Below, in pieces: positions 54,781-63,363 of a stretch of 64,000 nt of DNA. The notes under the pieces were generated by a model that saw nothing but the letters and a program-made list of their open reading frames with translations, ran no database searches and was not told the origin of the DNA. Every line of letters begins with the position of its first letter. Within the stretch, counting starts at the first letter, position 1. Source of the DNA: Pedobacter hiemivivus (GTDB lineage Bacteria; Bacteroidota; Bacteroidia; Sphingobacteriales; Sphingobacteriaceae); contig NZ_SJSM01000003.1 in NCBI RefSeq assembly GCF_004331685.1, positions 186,001-250,000 of the forward strand, written 5' to 3'. A program made the translations under genes and the position numbers.

Positions 54781-55503
54781 ATGAAATCCATATTTCTTTT
54801 TTCCTTCTTGTTTATTTTTTTCAAATTTTCCTCTGCGCAAACAAATACATTTCCTGAAACGGGGAACGTCGGAATTGGAACAACAAATCCTACTGCAAAA
54901 ATTAGTTTTAACAATTTAAATGATGCTTCTAACAATCCAGATGGAATTACCTGGTATAATCCTAGGCCTACGGCCTATGGAATACACAGAACCGCAGGTC
55001 CTTGGATTGAGCCAAGTTATCAACAGCTAAGGCTTGGATGGGAAACGGGGATAATATTAGACCCGGGCAGTTTGTATGGAAATAGTTATGTAGATGTTCA
55101 AGGAGCGGGACTGCGGGTGACATCTGGAAATGTGGGCATTGGTACACTAAACACTAAGGGCTATAAATTGGCTGTAGCAGGTAATGTGGTTGCGGAGGCT
55201 GTGACAGTTAAACTTCAAGGAAACTGGCCGGATTATGTCTTCACTAAATCTTATCAATTCCCATCTCTTCAGGAAATAGAAAAACACATCAAAGAAAAAG
55301 GTCACTTGCCTGGTATTCCGTCAGCTGCGGAAGTGAAAGCCAATGGAATTGATCTTGGGGAAATGAATGCGAAACTCTTACAAAAGATCGAGGAGTTGAC
55401 ATTGCATTTGATAAAGATGGAGAAGAAAAATGAAAGGCAGGAGTTGCTAAACCAACAATATCAAAGTGAAATTAATAAGCTTAAATCCAGAATGGATAAA
55501 TAA
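54781..55503 (+). CDS. Fibre-array protein 1
   Basis: 240 residues. The signal peptide ends SSAQ, then TNTFPETGNVGIGTTNPTAK. The central module contains PDGITWYNPRPTAYGIHRTA, WETGIILDPGSLYGNSY and a second NVGIGT-like turn. The C-terminal module follows: AEAVTVKLQGNWPDYVFTKS, GHLPGIPSAAEVKANGIDLG, EMNAKLLQKIEELTLHLIK, then a coiled coil. The central module is almost the same as in the frameshifted gene at 57442-58156, so one is a duplicate of the other. First gene of the array; 42 bp to the next. Confidence 0.8.
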   Translation: MKSIFLFSFLFIFFKFSSAQTNTFPETGNVGIGTTNPTAKISFNNLNDASNNPDGITWYNPRPTAYGIHRTAGPWIEPSYQQLRLGWETGIILDPGSLYGNSYVDVQGAGLRVTSGNVGIGTLNTKGYKLAVAGNVVAEAVTVKLQGNWPDYVFTKSYQFPSLQEIEKHIKEKGHLPGIPSAAEVKANGIDLGEMNAKLLQKIEELTLHLIKMEKKNERQELLNQQYQSEINKLKSRMDK

Positions 55504-55545
55504 TAGAATAATTATTTCCTGATTACATAAACAAATCTTAAAGAA

Positions 55546-56418
55546 ATGAAAAAGTTTCTAATCCTGTTTCTTGCAGGAACGCTTTTGTCAGGCATTGCTC
55601 TTGCTCAGAATTATGACAATATCTTAAGTTATAGCCTCAATGGGACGCCCCTCCATGGTGTCAAAATTAAGACGAACCTCCCGTTTGTACCCGATGGAGG
55701 GATGCCTACAATTACAATTAAAGGGTATAATTATGGGACTTCGGATCCTATAAGCTTAACACTCGTATATTATGTGTGGTGGAATCCAGCTTCAAATGAT
55801 CCTGGGACTTATTACTTCTACAATCCTAGACTTTCATCCTCAGGCGCTTATACTCCGTCGGTTTATTTATCCAACGAAGGAGGAAAGGTCGTTATCTACA
55901 TCAATGATAAATCTTATTTTCAACGCTTCACCGTGAGCGCTTTCGGGCAGGGTGATAATGAAACGTTAAGCTGGTTTCAGGGCTGGACAGCTGTTGATGA
56001 ACCGCTTACTGGAACGAATACAGTTAGCATCCCTTATCGAAACAGACTTGCAGGAGATGTGTTTATGCCAGGAAGTAGTCGGTGGAATGATAATGGAGTA
56101 GGAATTGGTACAACTAATCTGAATGGTTATAAGCTTGCTGTTAATGGTAAAATCCGCGCACATGAAATCAAAGTAGAGACAGCTAACTGGCCGGATTATG
56201 TCTTCACTAAATCTTACCAACTCCCCCGACTTCAGGAAACAGAAAAACACATCAGAGAAAAAGGGCATTTGCCGGGGATCCCATCGGCTGAAGAAGTAAA
56301 GACCAATGGTATTGATTTGGGAGAGATGAATGCTAAACTGCTACAAAAAATAGAAGAGCTTACACTTTACATTATTGATCTTGAAAAGAGGGTTAAAACA
56401 ATTGAAACTAAAAAATAA
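55546..56418 (+). CDS. Fibre-array protein 2
   Basis: 290 residues. The signal peptide ends IALAQ. It lacks the early NVGIGT; instead the central module is a beta domain (TITIKGYNYGTSDPISLTLV, YYVWWNPASNDPGTYYFYNP, GGKVVIYINDKSYFQRFTVS, LSWFQGWTAVDEPLTGTNTV) resembling receptor-binding or knob domains of tail fibres. GVGIGTTNLNGYKLAVNGKI then leads into the C-terminal module with WPDYVFTKSYQLPRLQETEK. Here the HLPGIPSA segment has EEVKTNGIDLGE. The C-terminal coiled coil is short. Confidence 0.8.
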   Translation: MKKFLILFLAGTLLSGIALAQNYDNILSYSLNGTPLHGVKIKTNLPFVPDGGMPTITIKGYNYGTSDPISLTLVYYVWWNPASNDPGTYYFYNPRLSSSGAYTPSVYLSNEGGKVVIYINDKSYFQRFTVSAFGQGDNETLSWFQGWTAVDEPLTGTNTVSIPYRNRLAGDVFMPGSSRWNDNGVGIGTTNLNGYKLAVNGKIRAHEIKVETANWPDYVFTKSYQLPRLQETEKHIREKGHLPGIPSAEEVKTNGIDLGEMNAKLLQKIEELTLYIIDLEKRVKTIETKK

Positions 56419-56431
56419 ACCAGCACTTGAA

Positions 56432-57124
56432 ATGAAAAAGAGCTACAAACTATTAGTTATCATTTTACTACTTCCAATATTAAGCATAGGTCAAAGTAGA
56501 AATGATGCCGGGCTGCAAGGTGATGCGGGTGCAGTCTCGGGATTCTATGACGCAAATGTTCCGGTAAATTTTCCAACTGGAGCAAGTAGTTGGTGGCATC
56601 TTTTAGACGTAAGGCATAGTAATACGATTAACAATTTTGCAATGCAATTTGCGGGGAGTTTTTTTAATCAGGAATTGTTTTTTCGAAAAACAAATGATAG
56701 TCCTACTACTGCCTGGAGCAGAGTATTGTTGGAAACAGATGGAAAGGTGGGAATTGGCACTACAGATACCAAAGGTTATAAACTAGCAGTCGCGGGGGAT
56801 ATGATTGCTGAATCTATAAAGGTTAAGCTGCAGAGTGTATGGCCAGACTATGTGTTCACGAATTCTTATGCATTACCGACTCTTCAGGAAACAGAAAAAC
56901 ATATTAAAGAAAAAGGGCATTTGCCTGGAATTCCTTCTGCTGAAGAGGTAAATACCAACGGGATTGATTTGGGAGAAATGAATGCAAAACTTCTGAAGAA
57001 GATTGAGGAACTGACTTTGTATTTAATTGAGATGAAAAAGGAAAATAGAATTCAGCAAAAGGTTAATGATGATCAAAATCAAATGCTTCGAGCCGAAATC
57101 AATGCATTAAAATCAAAACCATAA
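56432..57124 (+). CDS. Fibre-array protein 3 with pyocin-knob-like domain
   Basis: 230 residues from ATG 56432, chosen because it begins the signal peptide (MKKSYKLLVIILLLPILSIG); the frame is open 19 codons further upstream, overlapping the previous gene. The central module SSWWHLLDVRHSNTINNFAM, QFAGSFFNQELFFRKTND and TTAWSRVLLETDGKVGIGTT resembles the pyocin-knob domain of phage and pyocin fibres. The shared C-terminal module follows with LLKKIEELTLYLIEMKKENR. The 3' end (ATTAAAATCAAAACCATAAT) recurs as a scar before the gene at 62640. Confidence 0.82.
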   Translation: MKKSYKLLVIILLLPILSIGQSRNDAGLQGDAGAVSGFYDANVPVNFPTGASSWWHLLDVRHSNTINNFAMQFAGSFFNQELFFRKTNDSPTTAWSRVLLETDGKVGIGTTDTKGYKLAVAGDMIAESIKVKLQSVWPDYVFTNSYALPTLQETEKHIKEKGHLPGIPSAEEVNTNGIDLGEMNAKLLKKIEELTLYLIEMKKENRIQQKVNDDQNQMLRAEINALKSKP

Positions 57125-57441
57125 TAATTATTGTTGATGTCTATTTAAGAAGCCGAACCGGAAGCTTACTTATTACAGGACGGGGTTTGAGGGGGCCGGT
57201 AAATATAATGCTGTTTTAAGAATTTGGTTGTCGGTTTTATGCACTGAGGTATATTGACTTTTTTTAGTTTTTTGTTTTTATTGCATTGGATGGCTTAATC
57301 CATCGATTTTTATTCTTCGAGTACTTTTTAATTATTTTCTTTAGTGCATGTAGACTGCACTAGGTTTTTTTAATATTGGAAAGACAATCCAAATTTTGGA
57401 GTCTGGGTAATCAATAAAAGACGTTTTTTAATTAAAGTAAG
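57125..57441 (+). promoter_or_regulatory. 317-bp leader between fibre genes, similar to the SpvB/RHS leader
   Basis: 57214-57386 matches 46381-46556: TTTTAAGAAT, GGTTGTCGGTTTTATGCA, and the ungapped 50-bp block at 57331. A different hairpin (GGATGG-CTTAAT-CCATC, about 57286-57302) occupies the place of the one at 46411. A TAATATTGG box may be part of a promoter. It divides the array into transcription blocks. 57125-57213 holds nothing I recognise. Confidence 0.5.
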
Positions 57442-58156
57442 ATGAGACATTGTTTTTTATCAATAGTACTAATATTCTCAGTTTCACCCTCTATTGCCCA
57501 GACTAATGTTTTTCCTTCGAATGGCAATGTTGGAATTGGAACAACCAATCCAACTGCAAAAATTAGTTTCAATAATTTAGAAGATCATTCTGACAACCCA
57601 GATGGAATTACCTGGTATAATCCTAATCCCTTGGCTTATGGAATACATAGAACCGCAGGTGCTTGGACGGGGCCAAATTTTCAACAGCTAAGGCTTTCAT
57701 GGGATACGGGGATAATATTAGATCCAGGTATTTTGTTTGGAAAGAGTTATGTAGATATTCAAGGAGCTGGATTGCGGGTAACAGCTGGGAATGTGGGTTG
57801 GGACACTAGACACGAGGGGCTATAAACTAGCATTAGCGGGTAATATCGTTGCAGAGGCTGTAACCGTTAAACTGCAAGGAAGTTGGCCGGACTATGTCTT
57901 TACTAAATCTTATCAACTCCCATCCCTTCAGAAAATAGAAAAGCACATTAAAGAAAAAGGCTATTTACCAGGCATCCCATCTACAAAAGAAGTAGAAGCC
58001 GAAGGAATTAATCTAGGTGAAATGAACGCTAAGTTATTGCAAAAGATAGAGGAACTGACATTGCACTTGATCGAGCAGGATAAAAATCAGAAGGCGCTTC
58101 AAGAAGAAGTTAGGGGAATAAAAATAGAATTAAATCACTTAAAATCTAAAAAATGA
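57442..58156 (+). pseudogene. Fibre-array protein 4, split by a 2-nt frameshift
   Basis: The first frame (57442-57825) gives signal peptide, TNVFPSNGNVGIGTTNPTAK and a central module nearly identical to protein 1 (PDGITWYNPNPLAYGIHRTA, VDIQGAGLRVTAGNVG), then ends in WDTRHEGL. The second frame (from about 57791) resumes with TRGYKLALAGNIVAEAVTVK, WPDYVFTKSYQLPSLQKIEK and the rest of the module to 58156. At the joint GTGGGTTGGG replaces GTGGGCATTGGT of protein 1, a loss of two bases in the NVGIGT motif. Either a recent pseudogene or a sequencing error. Overlaps the next start by 4 bp. Confidence 0.8.
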
Positions 58157-59043
58157 AAAGAAGCCTTACGAAAAGTTATTTTTTATCAATAGCGATATTG
58201 TTTTTAGTTTCACCTTCTATTGCTCAAACTAATACATTTCCAGCAAGTGGAAATGTTGGGATTGGAACATTAAATCCTGAAAATGGGTTTCAGTTAGATG
58301 TAAGTGGATTAGGAACTATCGGAACTCCGGGTAATGCCCGGCTATATCTAGGGACTTTTGATAGAAATAATGCATTTATTCAAGCTCGTGACCAAGCAAC
58401 CAATCAGAATCTCAAATTCTTTGCTAGTTCTTATAGTTTTGAGATAGGTAATGTTGGGATTGGAACAAGTAACCCCTTCAGTCGGTTACATGTGAAAGAT
58501 GGTCCACATACTGGTACAATAGCTTTGGGAGATGATGCTTATCCTACTTTACTTTGTTCTTCAGCTTCAAGTGGGGAGTTTAGGATAGATAATAGGTCAT
58601 CCTTTATTGGTTACCTAACATTTTATCCTAATGGGCAAAATACAACAGTAGGGTCTGAAGCCATGCGTATATGCGCTTCGGGAAATATTGGAATTGGGAC
58701 CACAGATCCTAAAAATTACCGTTTAGCAGTTAATGGCAAAATCCGAGCTCAGGAGATTAAAGTGGAGGCTTCCCCTTGGCCAGACTATGTGTTCGCCGAT
58801 TCTTATTCATTACCGACTCTTCAGGAAACAGAAAAGCATATTAAAGAGAAAGGCCATTTGCCGGGGATTCCTTCTGCAGCAGAAGTAAAAGCCAATGGTA
58901 TTGATTTAGGCGAAATGAATGCTAAGCTGTTGCAGAAGATTGAAGAACTGACCTTGCATTTAATTGAACTCAAGAAACAGAGTGAATTACGCGATGAAAA
59001 GCAAAACAAGGAAATCGCAAAGTTGAGATCTAAATTTAGATAA
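58153..59043 (+). CDS. Fibre-array protein 5
   Basis: 296 residues. The signal peptide ends SIAQ, then NTFPASGNVGIGTLNPENGF. Three NVGIGT/NIGIGT turns (about residues 33, 98 and 176) separate two short beta modules (FDRNNAFIQARDQATNQNLK; LHVKDGPHTGTIALGDDAYP, MRICASGNIGIGTTDP). The shared C-terminal module follows (VEASPWPDYVFADSYSLPTL, LGEMNAKLLQKIEELTLHLI) and a charged coiled coil. Starts by ATGA overlap with the frameshifted gene before it and 1 bp before the next gene. Confidence 0.8.
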   Translation: MKRSLTKSYFLSIAILFLVSPSIAQTNTFPASGNVGIGTLNPENGFQLDVSGLGTIGTPGNARLYLGTFDRNNAFIQARDQATNQNLKFFASSYSFEIGNVGIGTSNPFSRLHVKDGPHTGTIALGDDAYPTLLCSSASSGEFRIDNRSSFIGYLTFYPNGQNTTVGSEAMRICASGNIGIGTTDPKNYRLAVNGKIRAQEIKVEASPWPDYVFADSYSLPTLQETEKHIKEKGHLPGIPSAAEVKANGIDLGEMNAKLLQKIEELTLHLIELKKQSELRDEKQNKEIAKLRSKFR

Positions 59044-59044
59044 T

Positions 59045-60046
59045 ATGAAGAGTTTTTTTATAATAATGTCGCTTTTTTCATTCTCGATTTCTCATGCCCA
59101 AACAAATACATTTCCTACCAATGGAGATGTTGGCATCGGAACAATTAATCCGAATGTACCCCTTCATGTTTCTTTAAATGGCAATAATGTTACCAGTGAT
59201 TTGACACTCATGGCATCATTTACGAATCCAAGTGGCTCTAAAGGGATATCTTTAGGCTACAACCAATCTTCACAAGCTGGGATTATATATTCTGAAAACA
59301 ATACAGGTATCGGATCGCCTTTAGAGTTTTGGACTTATAATGGTGGTTCGTTCGCGTCGAGAATGGTATTTGCACAATCTGGGAATTTAGGTATTGGCAC
59401 CAATTCTCCATCTGAAAAATTGGAAGTAAACGGTAGAATAAAAGCAGGAGATAGAATCTATGCAAATTCCTCTGCCATAAATGACTTAAGCTTGGTGCAA
59501 GCTTATAATTCTGCAGGAGGAGCCTCTGTTCTTCGTAGCTATTCGGGGACATCTTATTGGGATTTTTCGGCCAGCCAAATTGCCGGTGGAAACTCTTTGT
59601 TTATTGGCCAGGGAATTGATATTTCTGTAAATAATGCCGCAATAGCCATTATGGCTAATAAGAATGTGGGAATTGGAACAAATGATCCAAAAGACTACAA
59701 GTTAGCTGTTAATGGCAAAATCCGTGCACAAGAGATTAAAGTGGAAGCTTCTCCTTGGCCCGATTATGTATTTAAGTCAACTTATACTCTGCCATCTCTT
59801 CGCGAAATAGAAAATCACATCAAGGAGAATGGCCATTTGCCTGGAATCCCTTCAGCGGCGGAAGTAAAAGCCAATGGCATTGATTTAGGAGAAATGAATG
59901 CAAAATTATTACAGAAGATTGAAGAACTGACTTTGTATTTAATCGAGATGAAAAAGAACAATGAAACTCAGCAAAGGATAAATGAGATTCAAAGTGAAAA
60001 GATAAACAAACTGGAAGAAACTATAATCCTTAACAAATTAAAATAA
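59045..60046 (+). CDS. Fibre-array protein 6
   Basis: 333 residues, the longest in the array. The signal peptide ends ISHAQ. Motifs DVGIGTINP, NLGIGTNSPSEKLEVNGRIK and NVGIGTNDPKDYKLAVNGKI mark three turns. Between them are LGYNQSSQAGIIYSENNTGI, FWTYNGGSFASRMVFAQSG and SYWDFSASQIAGGNSLFIGQ, a head module of tail-fibre style. The C-terminal module has WPDYVFKSTYTLPSLREIEN and EENGHLPGIPSA-like sequence, then the helix and a coiled coil. Gaps to neighbours are 1 bp on both sides. Confidence 0.8.
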   Translation: MKSFFIIMSLFSFSISHAQTNTFPTNGDVGIGTINPNVPLHVSLNGNNVTSDLTLMASFTNPSGSKGISLGYNQSSQAGIIYSENNTGIGSPLEFWTYNGGSFASRMVFAQSGNLGIGTNSPSEKLEVNGRIKAGDRIYANSSAINDLSLVQAYNSAGGASVLRSYSGTSYWDFSASQIAGGNSLFIGQGIDISVNNAAIAIMANKNVGIGTNDPKDYKLAVNGKIRAQEIKVEASPWPDYVFKSTYTLPSLREIENHIKENGHLPGIPSAAEVKANGIDLGEMNAKLLQKIEELTLYLIEMKKNNETQQRINEIQSEKINKLEETIILNKLK

Positions 60047-60047
60047 G

Positions 60048-60782
60048 ATGAGATATTATTTTTTACCAATAGTGTTAATATTTACAATCTCAGCTTCCAT
60101 TGCCCAGACTAATGTTTTTCCTTCGAGTGGGAATGTTGGAATCGGAACAACAAATCCCCTTGCTAACTTGCATCTAACAGGTATCATTAGGTGGGGAGGT
60201 GATGATACCAATTACTTATATTCAGGTCAGGATGGAATTGGAGGATACTTTGAGCAGGTTGGAACCGATGCTGATAAAAGTAAGATCAGGTTTCAAACAT
60301 CAAAAAATGGTAGCGGATCGGCGTACTCGCAATTTATAATAGATCCAGAAAAAGGGTTTAGTTTCGTGAATTTGGGCCCAGGTAGTTCCAATGTAGGTAT
60401 AGGAACATCAGATACCAAAGGATATAAACTGGCTGTCGCAGGAAATATGATTGCCGAATCCGTTAAAGTTCAACTACAAGGAAGCTGGCCTGATTATGTA
60501 TTTAAGTCAACTTATATTCTCCCATCTCTTCAGGAAACAGAAAAGCACATCGAGGATAATGGTCATTTACCTGGGATTCCCTCAGCAGCAGAAGTGAAAG
60601 CCAATGGTATCGATTTAGGAGAAATGAATGCAGCATTGTTAAAAAAGATTGAAGAGCTGACTCTTTACTTAATAGAGCAGAAAAAAGAAATAATTACACA
60701 AAAACAGCAAATCGAAAATAATCAAGCGGCTTTCAAGGTGGAAATTGAAGAATTAAAACAATTAATCGCAGAAAAAAAATGA
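60048..60782 (+). CDS. Fibre-array protein 7
   Basis: 244 residues. Signal peptide (SASIAQ), TNVFPSSGNVGIGTTNPLAN, then a short central module (IIRWGGDDTNYLYSGQDGIG, IRFQTSKNGSGSAYSQFIID). NVGIGTSDTKGYKLAVAGNM enters the C-terminal module with AESVKVQLQGSWPDYVFKST and LGEMNAALLKKIEELTLYLI; the Ala and Lys (usually Lys and Gln) are rare changes. Gln/Lys-rich coiled-coil tail. Overlaps the next gene by 4 bp (ATGA). Confidence 0.8.
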   Translation: MRYYFLPIVLIFTISASIAQTNVFPSSGNVGIGTTNPLANLHLTGIIRWGGDDTNYLYSGQDGIGGYFEQVGTDADKSKIRFQTSKNGSGSAYSQFIIDPEKGFSFVNLGPGSSNVGIGTSDTKGYKLAVAGNMIAESVKVQLQGSWPDYVFKSTYILPSLQETEKHIEDNGHLPGIPSAAEVKANGIDLGEMNAALLKKIEELTLYLIEQKKEIITQKQQIENNQAAFKVEIEELKQLIAEKK

Positions 60783-61642
60783 AAAAGATTATTCAACTGA
60801 TATTATTAATTATAGTAACCAATCCATCTTTTGGCCAGAAAGTGCAAGCCATAGTCGCCTCTGGTTCGCATCTTGTTTTGGCTACAAATTGGGTCGTTTT
60901 TGCAAATAGTATCATATCTGTCGAACATTTGGATGGAACGAATAGACATGTTTATAGTCAGGCACCACTTAACTATAATGTGAATGCTATGTATGTTGGA
61001 GGTCTTGATACAGATTTTGCTCAAAACACTCCGGTACTTGTATATGTAGTAAAACCCTTGATTAAGATTGTAAGTGCTCCAAAAATAAATGCGACTGTAA
61101 ATTCAATTAATCAGGTCATTTCATTTGGAGATTGGAGCAAGCATTCCACTGGTAAAATTTTGGTTGAGGAAGAGGATGGTCGTAATCAGCATATTTATAT
61201 TTCAGCCTCATCAAGACCATATACTTCCAGCTCATTATCTATTACAAATCTTAACACAGATTTTGCTGAGGGTACAATTGTAAATGTTTATGATATCGAC
61301 TATGCGGTTTTATCTACCGAAGGCAATCTTAGCATTAATACGACCAGTTTTGATAATCAGCTTTCAGTAAATGGTAAGATCAGAGCTCAAGAAGTAAAAG
61401 TGGAAACTGCAAACTGGCCAGATTATGTATTTGCTAAGGATCATGAATTACAGTCATTAAAAGAAACCGAACGGCACATCAAAGAAAAAGGGCATTTGCC
61501 TGGGATCCCCTCTGCTGCAGAAGTAAAAGCCAATGGAATTGATTTGGGTGAAATGAATGCCAAGTTACTTCAGAAAATTGAGGAACTGACTTTGCATCTC
61601 ATTAAAATGAGGAAAGAACTTGACGAATTAAAGAAGAAATAA
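60779..61642 (+). CDS. Fibre-array protein 8 with internally duplicated head
   Basis: 287 residues. The signal peptide ends SFGQ. The head lacks an NVGIGT start and consists of two related units: HLDGTNRHVYSQAPLNYNVN with LDTDFAQNTPVLVYVV, and EEEDGRNQHIYISASSRPYT with LNTDFAEGTIVNVYDID. NLSINTTSFDNQLSVNGKIR replaces the usual turn. The C-terminal module is standard (VETANWPDYVFAKDHELQSL, GHLPGIPSAAEVKANGIDLG). It shows that the module is used with heads of quite different origin. Confidence 0.8.
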   Translation: MKKIIQLILLIIVTNPSFGQKVQAIVASGSHLVLATNWVVFANSIISVEHLDGTNRHVYSQAPLNYNVNAMYVGGLDTDFAQNTPVLVYVVKPLIKIVSAPKINATVNSINQVISFGDWSKHSTGKILVEEEDGRNQHIYISASSRPYTSSSLSITNLNTDFAEGTIVNVYDIDYAVLSTEGNLSINTTSFDNQLSVNGKIRAQEVKVETANWPDYVFAKDHELQSLKETERHIKEKGHLPGIPSAAEVKANGIDLGEMNAKLLQKIEELTLHLIKMRKELDELKKK

Positions 61643-61669
61643 ATAGTGGATCATTTAAAAAAAACAATA

Positions 61670-62554
61670 ATGAAAAATATCATACCAATAATGATCCTAT
61701 TTGTATTGTCCTTTAATTTAAAAGGACAAACACTTCAAAGTGTAACGGATAATGGTAATACCACAACTAACAAGATATCCATAAATACTGCGGCTGAAGG
61801 TTTGTCACTACTTGGAAACTCTTATTTATCTTTCAAAGACATAGGGAATATTTCCAGAAATGGATATATACAACATGACGGAAGTGATTTAGTGATTAGC
61901 CCTGATCTTGGAACCATTAGGCTTTATGGGAAAGTTGGAGTAGGATCTGTGAGAGCTTATGGTGGATCTACACTTCATGTTAAAGCCACGAATCCCAGTC
62001 CTTGGGCATTTTTAACCGAATCAAGTACAAATCAATGTATTATAGGGATGAGCCATACAGGTAGCGAAGGCGTTATTGCGGTGAGTTACCTCGACGATAG
62101 CGGATTTACACCACTTCAATTTATGACATCTAATATTCCAAGAATGACTATTGCAGCAAATGGAAATATTGGCATTGGAACTGCCGATCCTAAAGCTTAC
62201 AAGCTTGCAGTTAATGGTAAAATTCGAGCACAAGAGATTAAAGTGGAAGCCTCTCCCTGGCCGGACTATGTATTCACAAAGTCTTACTATCTCCCATCTC
62301 TTCAGGAAACAGAAAAGTATATCAAGGAAAAAGGGCATTTGCCAGGGATCCCATCAGCTGCAGAAGTAAAAGCCAATGGTATTGATTTAGGGGAAATGAA
62401 TGCAAAGTTATTACAGAAGATTGAAGAATTGACTTTGCATTTGATTGAAAAGGATAAAAATGAACAGAAGCAACATCTGTTGTTTAAAGATCAAAATAAA
62501 ATGATAGAAAAATTGATTGAGCGATTGGAAAGCCTTGAAAAAAGATGTAAGTAA
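61670..62554 (+). CDS. Fibre-array protein 9
   Basis: 294 residues from ATG 61670, which starts the signal peptide (MKNIIPIMILFVLSFNLKGQ); a GTG 8 codons upstream is less likely. The head has NKISINTAAEGLSLLGNSYL, NISRNGYIQHDGSDLVISPD, GTIRLYGKVGVGSVRAYGGS and TPLQFMTSNIPRMTIAANGN; then IGIGTADPKAYKLAVNGKIR and the standard C-terminal module. The tail coiled coil (LIERLESLEKRCK) is long. An 85-bp gap with a recombination scar follows. Confidence 0.8.
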   Translation: MKNIIPIMILFVLSFNLKGQTLQSVTDNGNTTTNKISINTAAEGLSLLGNSYLSFKDIGNISRNGYIQHDGSDLVISPDLGTIRLYGKVGVGSVRAYGGSTLHVKATNPSPWAFLTESSTNQCIIGMSHTGSEGVIAVSYLDDSGFTPLQFMTSNIPRMTIAANGNIGIGTADPKAYKLAVNGKIRAQEIKVEASPWPDYVFTKSYYLPSLQETEKYIKEKGHLPGIPSAAEVKANGIDLGEMNAKLLQKIEELTLHLIEKDKNEQKQHLLFKDQNKMIEKLIERLESLEKRCK

Positions 62555-62639
62555 AAATAAAAAAAGTCCTCCCCTCTATGGGGCAATAACATAAATTTAA
62601 AACTGAGTTAAACAAATTAAAATCAAAACCATAATAATT

Positions 62640-63362
62640 ATGAGACACTATTATCTCTTGCTCATCCTTGTTTTTTCTTCTATGGCTCCCTTTGCTCAAA
62701 CAAATAAATTTCCTCCAGATGGGAATGTAGGTATTGGAACAACTACACCCTCCTCACAAATTGAAATATATAATATTGCCCCTAAAATTACCCTAACGCC
62801 GGCAAGCTATCCAGGCAACTATAAAACTTCATTTGGCGTCCAACCTGGTGCCCAGGCTTTTTTAATATTTGGGAACAACTCTCAAAATGAAATAAGGGCA
62901 GGTAATAGTTTAGCCGGAGGTTTTTTGGATTTTTTCACTAACAATACTGTAGATCAACATCTAGCATCAGATGGTAATTTGGCGATGAGACTTGCGGCCA
63001 ATGGCAACGTAGGTATAGGAACAACATCGCCAAGAGAGAAATTATCCGTTAATGGCAAAATTCGAGCACAAGAGATTAAAGTAGAAGCTTCTCCCTGGCC
63101 AGATTATGTGTTTATGAAAGATTATAAACTCCCAACGCTGCAAGAAACAGAAGTTCATATTAAAGAAAAAGGCCATTTACCAGGTATTCCATCGGCAGCA
63201 GAAGTAAAAGCCAACGGAATTGATTTAGGCGAGATGAATGCTAAGCTTCTACAAAAAATAGAAGAGTTGACTTTGCATATGATCGAACTGACTAAACAGA
63301 GTAAACTTCAAAATGAAAAATATGACAAGGAAATTGAATACTTGAAATCAAAACTCAAATAG
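62640..63362 (+). CDS. Fibre-array protein 10
   Basis: 240 residues. The signal peptide ends APFAQ, then TNKFPPDGNVGIGTTTPSSQ. The head is short (KITLTPASYPGNYKTSFGVQ, AQAFLIFGNNSQNEIRAGNS, LDFFTNNTVDQHLASDG). NVGIGTTSPREKLSVNGKIR is followed by the C-terminal module with VEASPWPDYVFMKDYKLPTL and EVHIKEKGHLPGIPSAAEVK. Tail coiled coil. The next member starts 1 bp later. Confidence 0.8.
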   Translation: MRHYYLLLILVFSSMAPFAQTNKFPPDGNVGIGTTTPSSQIEIYNIAPKITLTPASYPGNYKTSFGVQPGAQAFLIFGNNSQNEIRAGNSLAGGFLDFFTNNTVDQHLASDGNLAMRLAANGNVGIGTTSPREKLSVNGKIRAQEIKVEASPWPDYVFMKDYKLPTLQETEVHIKEKGHLPGIPSAAEVKANGIDLGEMNAKLLQKIEELTLHMIELTKQSKLQNEKYDKEIEYLKSKLK

Positions 63363-63363
63363 A

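Noticed and set aside
57791..58156. Independent gene for the second half of the frameshifted fibre protein
   Set aside because: It has no signal peptide and continues exactly the frame lost by the preceding part; alignment with the gene at 54781 shows one broken gene.
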